DNA of 64,000 nucleotides. Origin: Zancudomyces culisetae (lineage: Eukaryota; Kickxellomycota; Harpellomycetes; Harpellales; Legeriomycetaceae). Position 1 is the stretch's first letter. Each line of letters starts with the position of its first letter. Location of the stretch: contig LSSK01000019.1 of assembly GCA_001969505.1 (NCBI GenBank), positions 8,112 through 72,111 on the forward strand. The letters are read 5' to 3'. Below, in pieces: positions 1 through 12,900 of this stretch. The notes beneath the pieces are model-generated. The model saw only the letters and a list, made by a program, of their open reading frames with translations, made no database searches and was not told the DNA's origin. Made by a program: the position numbers and the translations under genes.

Positions 1-2724
1 AGTAGCCAATAATGCAAGTAAAGCAAGAAGCTAATAAACGAAATTACTTTAAAAAGTAAATCAATTTGACACCAAGAATTGTCTTTTTTTTCAGAAGCAA
101 AAGCAAAAGCCTAGCCATTTTTCGCCTTGATTTTTATCATTTATTTTCCATTACATTGCGAAAATTAACGATTTTCTAACACATGCTTTTGAGACTTTTT
201 CCCATACTTGGTTTTTTTAGAATCAGGAAAAATAAAAACGCTAAATTCACCATTAGCCATTCACCATTCACCACTTTCTACTACAACTTGTACAATCTGA
301 TTTCCACTTGTTACCCTCTACTTTATCTTTGGTTGTCTGCTATGATTGGACATAAACTTGAAACTCTAACTTGTAATGGGGAACTTTATTGCCTAAACAG
401 ATAATAGAGCCCAAATATGTCGTGTTGATGGAACTACAACTTTGCAAACACCTTACTCTTGTTAGTTGAATGACTCGTAGCTAACTAGAAGTATATCTTG
501 GTATTGGCTATTAAATTTTTTGCGTAGCAGACAAAAAATATAAATAATTCAAGTATTGTCTCGAAATATCAATCAGATGAAGATGTTTGTGGGCTACTTG
601 AATACTGGCTTCCAAAACTCTCGGCGATACAGATTCTATTTGGCCAACGGTGCGTAACACCTAAACCATCTCGTGTAAATGTATAATCAAAAAAGCACAT
701 TTATCTGGCTGACAAAAAAAATTCGGCGAAAACAATTATCATCCTCGACTATTCGTATTGCAATTATTGTAAAAAACAAGATTTCATACATCTAGAATGA
801 TTATATCTTTTTTTTCCCCTTTAGTTCATCATACATCATACATCGCACTATCTATAAATTCAGAGCCTTGGTGATAAATCAATACCTATCTAACCGCAAA
901 CCAAAACCAATCTTATACAATGGTCATAACCCCAAACCCTCTATCTCAACTATGATTGTGTCCACGATGCTGCACTCGTGAATTGGATGAAAATGTGCTT
1001 TTGTTGAATTTAGCGCCTATTAACCCACATTGGTCATAGGTTTATTCTAAGACAAACACTAAAAAAATCAAAATACAAAAGGTTCTCTGTGTCACGAGCT
1101 AGACTACTCTTATGGTTTTAAAAGGCGGAGTAGTGTCTAATCTGGTAAAAGCATTATAAAATTTACAATGTTTTGTTATTGCATATGTTTCTAGGATCGA
1201 GGATAGTGATTACCAGTGTTTGAACCTCAGTAGTTAGCTGCAATGTATTGGGTAACCAGAAAAATAAATTGAATTCCAGTCCTTTGATTGTCGTTTTGTA
1301 TAAACAGAATAAATATGTATGCGTACAACTTAATATGAATTTCAACATTCCAACTTTCGACAACTTGATTTACATCGGTTCTTTTCATGTGAGGTGCGAA
1401 TCCATTAACGATAATGATTTTCAAGTAATTCGCGATAAAGTGGATTTTCAGCTCATTATACACATGGTAACTTTAAAGGAGTTACTTGAAAATCACTATT
1501 GATTTTGTGTAACCCATATCCAACAAAAATAAAAAGTAATCGAGAGTCTGCCTAGACAAGATAATACCTGTAAAGTACGAATTCAACTTAAACAAATAGG
1601 CGAATACATATATGAGTGGTTGGTTAAAAGATCAACCGTTACAGATGATTGTTCTACATGCTGACTATATTATTTTTCAACATCAAATAAGCGGGATTGG
1701 TTTAAAGCTGAAAAAATAATATTACAAGAAAAATTAAATTTTTAGAAAATTCAATCCATGTATATGTTGTAATATACTTTCAAAATGATTGCAACTACAA
1801 GCATGGAACTATATAAAATAAACCACTCCTAGACAATTTACCTATTTACTTTAACATTCGCATTCTTTGATACCACAGATAAGCAAACTAGGATACCAAA
1901 GTGCCAATTAAGGTGGATTATGTCAAAAGTCATATGATAAGATAATTGGTAGTTACAAATTTACACAAAGGCAATCCTAGAGATGGCAATATAACAACTT
2001 GAAACTATTGTTACATCTTTTTTCAGCGATATTATTTTTAATCCTGTCACCTGTATCCGGCAAACAGGTAACGCACACTTCCACAATATTCTAGAGTTTT
2101 TAGCAACTCCTCATTGGTCTTATTCACTCACTATTTGTATGCTTCTGTACGTGCATTTTTGCTTTATTTAAAGTTTACAATGTGCCCCCCCAAAAAAAGC
2201 TCCGCACACCAAAATTCAATCATTTGACTCTCCATTTTCTTGTTCCTTGTATTTTGAATATCATAAGCTGTATTAGTAACCAAGAAATGAGGGGGTGAGA
2301 TTTTCCAAAAGTGGCATCCGGGTTTTCTTTACTTGACTAGCAGTAGGAGTATGCAAATAATAAGGTTGAACCAAACGTTCTACTGAGTGTATTAGGTCTA
2401 AACATAAGTTTATAGATAAATGTAAGACCCGGGTATGCTCTTATTATGATCAATATCCAGATTTGTCAGTCTCTCATTTGGCAAATCAACCAGCTCCGAG
2501 CACCAATTGGAGCATGAGAAAATGATTAGAATTGGTTTTATTGAGTGGAGATATTGCAGTCTGTCGATTTCGGAATTAAACTGAAACACTATTTTCACAT
2601 TAGTCGATTTCAAAAACAACATTCCCCTGTATATAAGAGACTTTTTTTACTTTGAGTTTAAAGGAATTTGTTTCCGTATATCTTTTTTGGATACAGAAAA
2701 TCTAGATTCATCAGCTGGTCGAAA
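1..2724. other. AT-rich stretch with no recognised gene
   Basis: I see no convincing gene here. Only short open frames occur. The most protein-like are 1248-1502 on the plus strand (opens with TTG, first ATG inside it) and 2410-2622 on the minus strand; neither resembles a family I know. No tRNA B-box or other RNA gene was spotted. The last hundred bases are presumably the promoter of the FAHD1-like gene. Confidence 0.5.
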
Positions 2725-3591
2725 ATGGCAAGTTTTGTTAAAGATGGAAGAAAAATATTGGCAATTGGAAAAAACTACGCGTAAGCACTATACTCAAATA
2801 GACATAAATCATGTTTTACATCTAACAGCTTGAGAGAAAAAAAAAGAATAATCAATAAATGGTATATATTATAAACTAGCGAACATGCACTAGAAATGAA
2901 AGGATCAGTCCCAACTGAGCCAATGTTTTTTCTAAAGCCTACTACTTCGTATCTGAAATCACCAAATACAATCTTGCTTCCTAAGGGACAATTGGTGCAT
3001 CACGAAGTTGAGCTTGGTGTTGTTATTGGTAAGACTGGAAAAGACATCAAGGAGAAAGATGCCTTTGACTACGTATCTGGCTATGCGCTTGGCTTGGATC
3101 TTACGGCTCGTGATATCCAGAGCCTTGCAAAGCAAAGAGGGCACCCATGGACCGTTGCCAAAGGATTCGATCATTTCACACCAATCGGTGATTTTATTCC
3201 AAAGGAAAAGTTAGCCGATCCACATAACGTCAGAATTTGGGCCAGCGTATCTGGAAAAACCAGACAGGATGATAACACTGGAATGATGGTGTTTAAAATC
3301 CCAAAGCTGATAGAATATATAAGCTCAATTATGACACTTGAAAAAGGCGACTTGATTTTAACAGGTATGTTTTCTTTTACACTCAGGTGCTTTTTATAAA
3401 ACATAAAGCCACTTTCATTCTACCTAACATGCCAAAAAAAATGATTAAAAATAATATATAAACATTTCTCGATTTTAGGAACACCAAAGGGTGTCGGACC
3501 TATCGAGGCTGGCGACAAAGTTGTTGCAGGCTTGGAGTACGAGGGCCATGAAGTATCAAGAATCGAGTTTGATGTATCCACCCGTAACTAA
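2725..3591 (+). CDS. FAHD1: FAHD1-like acylpyruvase / oxaloacetate decarboxylase
   Basis: Member of the fumarylacetoacetate hydrolase fold family, closest to FAHD1, a usually mitochondrial Mg-dependent enzyme that hydrolyses acylpyruvates and decarboxylates oxaloacetate. Three exons: 2725-2780, 2880-3364 and 3479-3591, giving 217 residues (FAHD1 is about 220). Phases match at both junctions, and both introns carry a CTAAC-like branch point (tctaac, cctaac). Seen in the protein: start MASFVKDGRKILAIGKNYA, metal-binding HHEVELGVVIG, GLDLTARD, and the C-terminal LILTGTPKGVGP signature, which is restored only by splicing at 3364/3479. No clear targeting peptide precedes the catalytic domain. The substrate is inferred from the family. 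Confidence 0.9.
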
Positions 3592-4439
3592 CCCGTTTTG
3601 ATGCAAAATATCTTTTTACTTTTTTTTCTAGGATCTTTAGCTGCAAGCAGATTAGAAATCCATTTTGAAAGAAAGTTTCAACACCGTTTTCAAATATTGC
3701 ACTTCCTTATTACTATCCAAAGAAATGTTATTCTCACAAAACCACAAGTTGGCTAAAAAAAATTATACAAATAGCTATTCATTTGGATTGAACTTTGCCT
3801 CCTGTTTTTATTTTTTCATCTATATATGTCGAGATCTTGCGCCAGAAACACACAAATGGTATTTGTTTGGTTTATATGTGATTATCTACAGAATCGTTGA
3901 GTTATATATAGGTTTTTCAAAATATAGCAAAAGGGCAGAAACGCATTTATAATGTTCAAGTATCCATTGGCGATTTGTACTGGGCAAAGCCTAGGCGCGT
4001 GTACTCCCTCTATTCCCAAACTCTTCATTTCTTTACCATTCAATTGCTTCAGCTTTTTTTTTTTCGTTGCAAATTTCTGTAACATATACATAAAGACATT
4101 GTTCAGTGGGAAAAAAAAAATATACGCGCTTCCTCATGTTGAAAAAACAACAATCACCACCATATTGACATCCAGAATCAAAAGCTACTTTGCTATGCAT
4201 TTTCTTTACAATCTGATCTGTGATCACAGCGATGAAACTAGATGGCAAATATTGTGCCTCTTTATTGTAAATCAACTACAACTGTATCTATTAATAAATT
4301 ATCTATCTCGTAAAAATATGTCAAAATAACACAATCTTGTAAAGTAACACACATTAGTTTTTTTGCTTTTTGTTTTTTATAGAAAAAAGACAACGTTAGT
4401 AGCGCTAACGCAGTAAAGCATATACACCATACGCAATAA
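3592..4439. other. Intergenic between convergent genes
   Basis: Gap of 848 bp between two convergent stop codons. Two overlapping plus-strand open frames (3665-3952 and 3952-4329) encode hydrophobic, low-complexity peptides with no family I recognise. Most likely 3' untranslated sequence. Confidence 0.4.
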
Positions 4440-5909
4440 TCAATTATTGAACGAACCCCTAATACCTGAACCGACCAACTTGGCGAGGTTCTTCAGTCCC
4501 TCAGTTTTTTTAATATCTATTTCAAACTTTCTATATGATTTGAGTTTGTAGGTGTCAGAAAACCCATTAGACAAGTATAATCCGATTTCCTTTTTTTCAT
4601 TACTAATAATAGAAAGTAGGGCACTTTCACAATCTGCTGCCCAAGTTTCAGGTAAAACTTTGAGGTAGGGCCGTTTTGCAGCATGGGTCAGAGCCCATTG
4701 ACCAATTGTTTTTCCTATACATTGCGCCTGGCTCAAAGATCGTGATTCTGATTTTGGTCCCTTTATATTATTACAGTCTCCAATTGCAAAAATATTGCTA
4801 TGTCCTATAACTTGAAGTCCCCGGTTGACCAAAATAAAGCCCGTACTTTGGTCAATATAATCAAAAGAATCGGGTTCGAACTGCCGTAAGAACTCTGGCT
4901 TGGCTATAGGGCTTGTAAAATTGAGCTATATTTATAAAGCTTATTCGTTAGTTTCAAGCGATTTTTACATGATCGGATTATAGTAAACTAAATGGTTTCG
5001 GCATCATACTTGAGCTATTAGTAAAAATAAAAGTAAAAAAAGGCTTACTTGAATATCTGAAAAAATCAATTTTCCCGAGTTTGTTTCTATCCACCTTCCT
5101 TTGAACGGATATCCAAAGCTTTTGTAATTTGAGATTTTCGCCTTCTCATTCAAAACCAATTGTATCCCATTTGAAAGTAATTTGTTCACAATCTTTTTTC
5201 TATATGAATCCGTATAGTCTCCGTCAAGTATGGTTTTATTTTCGTGGATAATTGTAATAGTTTTCCCGCTAAACTCTTTCATAAGCCTAAATGCCATCTC
5301 GACACCACTAGCTCCTCCACCTATTATCAATATGGACTTTGCAACTTTGAGAGCTTGATAATGAAGCAAGAACGACTCTAACCTACTCCTCCCCAGGCTA
5401 GCTTCAATCCAGTTGTCACATGGGTATTCGCATCCCGTAGCTATTACTATAATGTCGTAAAATACCAGATCTCCCGTCTCTAATTCTACAAACTCGCGTT
5501 TAATCTTTTTCGCTTTTCCGACAATATGCAGATTATGTTTATATTTAAACACATTTCTATTTGCTATCGAAAGATTTGGTAGTATGGAACTATCTATAAG
5601 CCCAGCCAACATTCCTGATCTATAAAACATCCTTTCTTTTTCTTCTATTAACTTGATCCGAACATTTCTCTTTGCGTAAAATTCAATATACCTAATCGCT
5701 GCAAGACCCGATATAGAGCCACCAATTACAACTACTTGTAGTATTTTTTCAGCCGTTTCTCCGGATATTGTGGACGAATGCAGTGTATTTAAGCTAGTAT
5801 TATGTCCAAAGGTATATATACTGGTTTTATCTACAGTTGTGTGGACGCTTCCACCAGAGCGCAAGTTTGGTACACTCTGTTTTTGTCTTCTTAAACCAAA
5901 AAAATTCAT
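4440..5909 (-). CDS. FSP1/AIFM2-like NAD(P)H oxidoreductase
   Basis: Two-dinucleotide-binding-domain flavoprotein of the AIF / type II NADH dehydrogenase family. Exons: complement 5049-5909 and 4440-4925 (intron 4926-5048, gtaagc...tag, with an actaac branch point), 448 residues. Seen: FAD-binding Rossmann motif VVVIGGSISGLAAI, an ATG-type motif IVIATGCEYP, the NAD-binding motif ILIIGGGASGVEMA, and the late FAD motif NIFAIGDCNN. Order and spacing fit AIFM2/FSP1 (about 370 residues) better than the larger mitochondrial NDE/NDI enzymes. The N-terminal 60 residues are Ser/Thr-rich without a clear targeting signal. The natural electron acceptor (quinone in FSP1) is inference only. Confidence 0.8.
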
Positions 5910-6153
5910 TTTTGCTGCCTCTTTAATCGTTTCTCTGTATCGTTCATTTGTCCTTAGTCGATTTACTATGTGTTGCCGTTTTCTTTTAAATATTTTTTTT
6001 GAAATCTAGCACTTTTGCAAATTGAAACAATCCAATAATATATATTTATTTAGTACGACAAATAAATCAAAATATAATTTTGTTGAATACACTTGACACT
6101 GTCGTCAATAGGAATCTGAGGTAGGCTCGCTTGCAGCTATCAAAATCGTTCGA

Positions 6154-6384
6154 CTACTTTACTTTGAAACTATGAGTTTCCAAACTATTCTTCATATATT
6201 TACCATTCGGGTTGTTCAAATTGTTATTCGGGTCATTTCCTTTTCTCTTATAATTTTTTACTTTATGTTCTGTTTTAGGAACATTGATAGGCTTTTCGCT
6301 TATTGGCTTTTTGAATCCTTTTATTACAACTAGCGCAATCGTAGAAAAAATCAAGAAAAATGCAAAGCTGATGTCCCCTTGCAA
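6154..6384 (-). CDS. Possible small single-pass membrane protein (exon)
   Basis: Open frame of about 76 codons with one strong hydrophobic segment (ISFAFFLIFSTIALVVI) followed by a basic, Asn/Lys-rich tail of about 45 residues. The frame opens with TTG; upstream in frame a possible acceptor (aaactag) precedes FYWLQGDIS, so this would be the last exon of a spliced gene whose first exon I could not place. The layout resembles small ER or mitochondrial tail-type membrane subunits, but no family is recognised. It may be spurious. Confidence 0.25.
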   Translation of the reverse strand: MQGDISFAFFLIFSTIALVVIKGFKKPISEKPINVPKTEHKVKNYKRKGNDPNNNLNNPNGKYMKNSLETHSFKVK

Positions 6385-8391
6385 CCAATAAAACCTAGTT
6401 TAAATCGATATAATGTGCGTGTTTTACTAAATTTTGTCAATTTATGTAATTCTGTCTATTTATAATATCAACATAGAAGAAAATATGACTCAGAGAAAAA
6501 AATGTGTGCCTTTCCACTAAATGGAACATTCATCAGCGTACCATAAAGTATGACTTGGTCAATGAATTTGCAAGAAAAGTGGAAGAGTTATTATTCCAAA
6601 TAAAAAAAACTTGAATGATTCCAGCAAGTGTGGATTTTCAATGAGTGTAACACTAAATATTCTCACATTTGCTTGTTATTTGACAGTGCGTTATACTGAC
6701 TAAAAAAATGTTGGAGAGCTATGTGATTAAAAGAGAGGTTCAATCAAAAAAATAGATGTGATAGTTAAAACAAAAAGCATTAGTTACGCCTGTAAAATTG
6801 TTTGTTAGCTCCCCGATTCTGGTGGGTGCAGATTTCCTGAAAATCTTGGTAAGTTTCTTCATATTTGCCCGAAGCATGCATGTCAAATGCGCCTTTAGTA
6901 GCAGCATTATAAGTTTTGGTGTGGATTTACACTAAATGATTTAGTGCAAAACGAAAACCAAAACCAAGTATTGTTTACATAGCATGCAGTAAGAAACAAA
7001 AGAATCAAAAGATAGGACATATTTAATATCACGCTGCCAGAACACAAGTTCAAGCTACACAGACCTAGATAACATGGAATATACAAATGCACAAGGGCTA
7101 CCACATGGTAATAGTAAACAACAACTATAAAGTGTATGTTATATTATACTTCTCTAGATAACAATATCTTTAATATCCGTAGCCTATAACCATCCGTGTA
7201 ATGTATCCATTCCAGCTAGTTGCTTTCGGGTAGAGTATAGAAACGTCAATTCTCTTTCTCCGGTGCCAAGATATGCTAAACTTATTTTGCCACTTGAGAT
7301 ACCTGATCTTTATTTCCACTCAGTAGATCCTTTAAGTTGTAAACTTCTTGTTCCAAACATGCCTAGAGCCTGCAACTCAGTGTTATCATAAACTAGAATC
7401 AACAGCACAACAACGCTTGTAAATAAACTGGAATGTCAGGTTTTTCGGTGCACTCTATCCTGCTAATCTTAAATGGCGTGAATCAAGATATTCCATTGAG
7501 GAAACATAACGATCTTCTCTTTTGTGAAACTACTTATTGAATGATTCCCAAAGTTCTATGGGGCATATTAACTAAATGGGATATACTCGGCTACTTTCAT
7601 TGCTTTGGATGTTTGTGTTTGTTCCAACATAGAGTTCTTGACTTCTAGGGCAATAAGGTTATGACCAAATAATAAAGCTGGTACACAGCACATCTTACTT
7701 CCTGATGTAAAAACATTGTAGCCAATTGGATATGAAATACTTGTTGCTAGTAGTAATACCAATTTCTTTCGCAAATCATTTTGCAAAAACTCTGAGCATC
7801 CAAAAAAAATATATTAAATTGGGAAAATGTGGAAAATGTGGAAAATGAAAGATATGTGTTAATAGAGATGGATGGAAATACTATGGAGGGGGGGGAGGGG
7901 GTTTAATATCTTCACATTCACATCACTGGTGGACAGTAGTATACAAAAAAAGAAGGCAACGCCTTTTTTTACCATATGTGCATCTGTGTACCTGCTGCCT
8001 GAACCTTTAGCTGTGATTTAGGGGTGCAATGGTTTCTCGTAATTATATCTTTCCTTTCGTGTGTAAAAATGCCTATTGCCGAAATGGGGTTGCTGCATTT
8101 ATCACCTAGTGAGATGCATTGTCCATCACATGAAACTTTTTCATTTCGGTTTTTTTTTTTCCATATGCATAAAATTTTTTTTTGTAGCAACTAATTTTAG
8201 GTTACCAAGAGAAAGCAACCAGTGTTATGTAATAAAAATGGTGCGGCTTTATTTTCAATTGTTTATAAATGCTTAGTACTGTCGCTAAGACTTTTTGGAT
8301 TAAAATGTCAACACTTCTACCTCCATAGTTAAATTAAAATTGCATTCGAATTCAATCTTTCAGCACTGATTAATACTACGCAAGTTGAAAA
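6385..8391. other. Gene-free stretch with a G-rich tract
   Basis: About 2 kb without a convincing gene. A minus-strand frame at 7568-7786 opens with TTG and is unrecognised. A run of Gs broken by single As lies near 7885-7901 and could form a quadruplex. The 3' end is the presumed promoter of the CAX4 homologue. Confidence 0.4.
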
Positions 8392-9376
8392 ATGGAGCTC
8401 AGATCTTTCAGCTTGACACATATTCAATTTGAAAAAAATGATAAATTGGGCGAGCTTATGGCGTTTTCAAGTCTGATTCCCATATTTCTAGTAGTGGCTG
8501 AGACTGTTACATTTGTATCCAGAAGGGAGGTGGCAGGGCTCTTGTTTCTAATTGGTCAACTTAGCAACGAAGTTTTCAACACAATGTTAAAATCTTATTT
8601 CAGAGAAAGTCGACCTGCAGGTAAGTGTGTATCATTATCTTTTTATTTTCGTAAGGTTCTGCCTTTTATTGCGAGTAATCATGCTACTAGCGTCTTTTTA
8701 ATTGTTTATACACTGATTAACAAAGCGCTTAATGTGTAGGGTTGGGTACTGGGTATGGGATGCCATCGAGCCATTCGCAGTTTATGGGTTATTTTTTAAT
8801 TTATTTTACCACTTATATCAATTTCAAGTAAGTATTGCAACTAAAGATATGGTGCGAATTAACTAAGATATATAAGAATAAATGAAAAAAGAGCCAGACA
8901 AAAAATATGTTGTATAATTCCATAGAACTAGAATTCCAAGCTCAGAAAAGTTGTTAGCAACAATACTTGTGTTTATATTTTCATTTATGGTAACCGCATC
9001 TAGGTAAGCCAGGACTCATTAGAATTAATTAAGTTTGTTTTTTTTGTTAAATGTATTTATTAAATACGTTGAACTAGTCTTGGATAGTTAGTTACATCAA
9101 ATCCAGACTAAATTTTGTAAATATGGATTCCACTTAAATACTAGAGTGTATCTCGGCTATCATACGCTGAAACAGGTGATTGTTGGGTTTTCCGTTGGCA
9201 TGCTTTACGGATTTTTGTGGGACTTTTTTGTGGAGGTGGTTCTTAGGGATCTGGGGTTTGTAGATATATTTCTTCATAGTATGTTTGCAAGACTTTTTTA
9301 CATACGAGACAGCAGATCTGTAGAGAACATCATACACGCGGAGTACAAAGTATCTCGAAGCCTGAAGACTCTGTAA
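8392..9376 (+). CDS. CAX4: Dolichyl pyrophosphate phosphatase (CAX4/DOLPP1)
   Basis: PAP2-superfamily ER membrane enzyme that hydrolyses dolichyl pyrophosphate on the lumenal side, recycling the lipid carrier for N-glycosylation. Four exons: 8392-8620, 8740-8827, 8926-9003 and 9145-9376, 208 residues, all phases consistent. The three PAP2 signatures are present: the K-x6-RP motif (KSYFRESRPAG), the PSGH-type motif as MPSSHSQFMGY, and the S-R-x5-H motif as SRVYLGYHTLKQVIVGF. The last is nearly identical to my recollection of yeast Cax4. Hydrophobic helices flank these motifs. A CTG codon encodes the conserved Leu in HTLKQV, supporting the standard code. Confidence 0.93.
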
Positions 9377-9912
9377 CATTATAATCTTTTTTGATAGTGC
9401 TTTATTTATTTTCATTCTCTCAACAGTCACGTTTTTTGGTGCTCTTCATTTTGGATATAACTGAATTTCTGAATAAAAATCAACTCTGTCATGTTTATTT
9501 AATTATCCAATTTCCTATTTTGTTTCTCTAAGTGTCAGAGGGTTGGAAAAAAGTACATCCTTCTCTTATTTTTTTTAGAAGACTCAGTCTGAGGCTTGTG
9601 GCTACCCTCCTCTACGCTTTTTATGATTAAAAAAGTGCACTATTATCCCCCCCCCCCCTTCTCCTCTTTCTCCTCCTCATTTTTTCACATTATGAAAGTT
9701 TTATTACATTTGTGTGTACGTAGTTAAATATTATGACGTTATTTATTAATAAGAAATACTTAAAGTGCTAATAGACGTTATTTTAAAGTTTTAATTAAAC
9801 ATTGTAGGAAAAGTGAAAAACGAAATCAAGTATAACTTAGCTTTGATTTCACAAGAGAATCTTTTTTTAGCCTGCTATTACCATAAATTAATTTTTTCTC
9901 TCAAACGAGTGT
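9377..9912. other. Intergenic between convergent genes
   Basis: Gap of 536 bp between convergent stops; it holds poly-T runs and a C10 tract at about 9648-9657 followed by pyrimidine-rich sequence. No gene seen. Confidence 0.5.
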
Positions 9913-12900
9913 TCAATATATATAATGTGTGTTTTGAATAGAATCTTCATGAACCCTCATTTCACTGCGTTTATATTCGTTCAACTCGCATTTTATAGAC
10001 ATGGCTGTTTCTTCATCCAAGTCGAAATCCTGGTAGCCGCTTCGATCGTATTCCTTATTGGTATATGATTCGAATACAGCTACTGTCCTATCGAATTTGA
10101 TATTTTTCCTTGAAGAACTAAATGGGTGATGATTTTTTATATTCATAGACTTGGTCTTGCTCAAACTTCTTGAAAAACTAAATGGCTTTACCCTAAAAAA
10201 CAGAAATTTTTTATTTGAAAAAGACCATTTTTTCGTAACTCCTTTCTCTGCCACAGAGATCACCGATGTTGAACATGGATGTTGCTCACCACAAGCCGTT
10301 TTTTCTAAGATATCTGTATAACTACAGGTTGGACTAATTAGAGTATTTTTTCCAACTGACTCAGCTACGTTTATACTCGCGTCAGTCTTTTTCGTTGTTT
10401 TTACATTGCTGCTGTTTTTAAGTATACCCTTTAGTTCTGTGTAACTATCAGTCTTTTTATCGTTAAACCGAGCTTCACAGTCATTGCTTGGGTAAGTATC
10501 TGTAATAGCTATTGCATTTCTGTGTGATATGCACCGTTTAATTTCTCTGTCGCTACCAACTCTAATATCCGTTATTACCCTCTCGATCTTTGAGACTGAT
10601 CGTTTAACACTAGCCTTGAACCTACCAACACTGTTTTTACCCTTTTTAAACCGAAAATTATCTTCAATATCATTACTCGAGCCGTTATTTTTGCTATTTC
10701 TATAAATACTAAGTCTTCGTGGTAAGACTATCTTATTTTTCGTCTTACACTCCGGTTCCGCCTTGCAGCTGGTTATTTTTTCTATATTAGATTGAAAAAA
10801 ATGCTCGTCATCGAGGCCTATCCCGAACACTGCATTGTGTTCATTTATTTCGTGAACAGTTTTTGATTCCTTTGTTTCGAGATGAGGGTAGATGTTATTT
10901 TTTTCTTTGATAAACTCCGTTTTACTGTGTCGGTCCCGTTTGATAATACTGTTTGTTCGCATAAAATCATAATCATTGGCATTTATCTCCTGTATTGCTG
11001 CTATATTCCTACTTTGCCTTTTCTCCCTAATGCTGTACATACTCCTACTTCTGTTTAAGTGCTTTATATCCGTGCTAGCTCTTTTTCCGTCCTTTTTGAT
11101 TCCTTTTCCGACATCCTTTTTTTCAGAGGTTTTGTTTTCGGCTTCAGGGTTTTCGTATAAGGTGCTTTTTCTGAAGGTGTAACCAATTATGTCTACTACT
11201 GAGCTTTCAAACAACGATGTGTACCTTTTTTCAAACTCTTCGGAAAGCACTCTACACCCACTTCTCCTGCCAGCTTTTGGTTGGGTACGTCGTTCACCGC
11301 ACACAAAAGCACCACCACCTCCACATTTATAGGCATCTCCTAGTATTAACATTGTCTTACTACTCCGGCGCTTACTTATTCTGTGTCCAACAGAAGCTCT
11401 CTTTGTGTTTTCTGAACCGATGTTATCAGCTTTTTTGCAATGCGTCAAAATAGGGCTTTTCTCGGACTTAGGAGCTATAGGTTTTTCTTCAAATACTTTT
11501 TTATCGCTAGATAACTCAATGTTATACTCAGAAACCCGTTTATCAACATCCTCTTTTTCCTCATCGACTGGTATGGTTTCCATCTCTGGTATGACATCTC
11601 TCCAATTATTTACGTTGGTATCAAACATAGCTTGCACAACACACGTATCACCTACCAAGTCTTTATCTGACAGTTCTATTCTGTATTTCTTTGAAAGCCT
11701 TTTTACACTCCCTTTTGATAATTTTTTACTATTGTTGATCCCTGTTTTTGAGGATACAAGCACTTTCTTTTTATTTTTTTTATCCTCTGGTTTTGATATA
11801 TCACATAAAGCTTTATCAGGAATACGATTTTCTATAAGAATCCTGTCTTTTGAGTAGCGTTTATAATAAAACATGTCTGGTAAACACAAACTAAACTCTT
11901 GATCATTTTTCTCAGTAGTATTTATAGGGCTATCCAGGTTTTTATTAACTGATTCTACTTCTGCTTTATCTGAAATAGAATGGATTGTATGCAATTCAAC
12001 TGTATTTGAGTTTTCCGACAATTCACTAGAGTTGGTTTTTATGCCTTCTCTTTTCATTGCAGTAGGCGAAGGGTTTTGCCTGTACGTCGAATCCAGTTCG
12101 CGTATTCTTTTGATTAAAATCTTTTGTTTTCCATACTTAAACTGTCTTTTCTCCTTTTTTTCAACTGTTTTTTTTGCTACCCTATAAGGTTTAGAGCTGC
12201 TGTTTCTAAGAAATAAGGAATAATCAGCTAGAATTGAAGAATTACTATTTTCAAGGACCTTAGTTTTATACCCTCTATTATGTACACTTGTCCTTTTTAA
12301 GATAAGACGACAACGCATTAAACTACAATCAACTGTCCCATTGTAGATCGGATCTCGATACCTATCGTAAACAGTTCTCCCACCTGCAATACTAGCATTT
12401 AACCTTTTATTATATGCATTCAGCGCTGGATTGTTTTTCGGCAACTTTGTGAGCACTAAACGCCTAGGTATTGTTTGTACTTGAGGGCTGGGGTTTTTCA
12501 TAATAGTAATACCTTGATCTTTTTTTAAACTCTTCCTTTGATTATCACAAGAAAAAACATACTTATACTTAAATGAAACTTTTCGGTTTATCTTGGTCAC
12601 AAACTTGTTACTTGATCGCTTTTCTTTTTTTTTAGATACCATACCATGGTGCTTGAAGGGTGATATTCGTGCTAGCTTTGTAGATTTCTCAAGCAATGTG
12701 CTAGACCCATCTTGAATGTGAATCTCTTCTTTATTACTTCCCCACCCAAATTTTTTGTTGTTTTTCTTCATTCTTAAAAGTGAAATGACAATATTTCTTT
12801 TTGCCAGGTTTGCTCTACGAACATTAAAGACAATCTTATTTTTGAGATACCTTGAGATCTTATCGTTTCTTTCATACAAAAGATCATCAGAAGTGGATAA

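Noticed and set aside
1248-1502. 84-codon frame
   Set aside because: Opens with TTG and has no recognisable domain; splice partners could not be found. It may be an exon but cannot be supported.
3665-4329. Two overlapping plus-strand frames after the FAHD1 gene
   Set aside because: Hydrophobic, low-complexity and interrupted by poly-T and poly-A runs; more likely 3' untranslated sequence.
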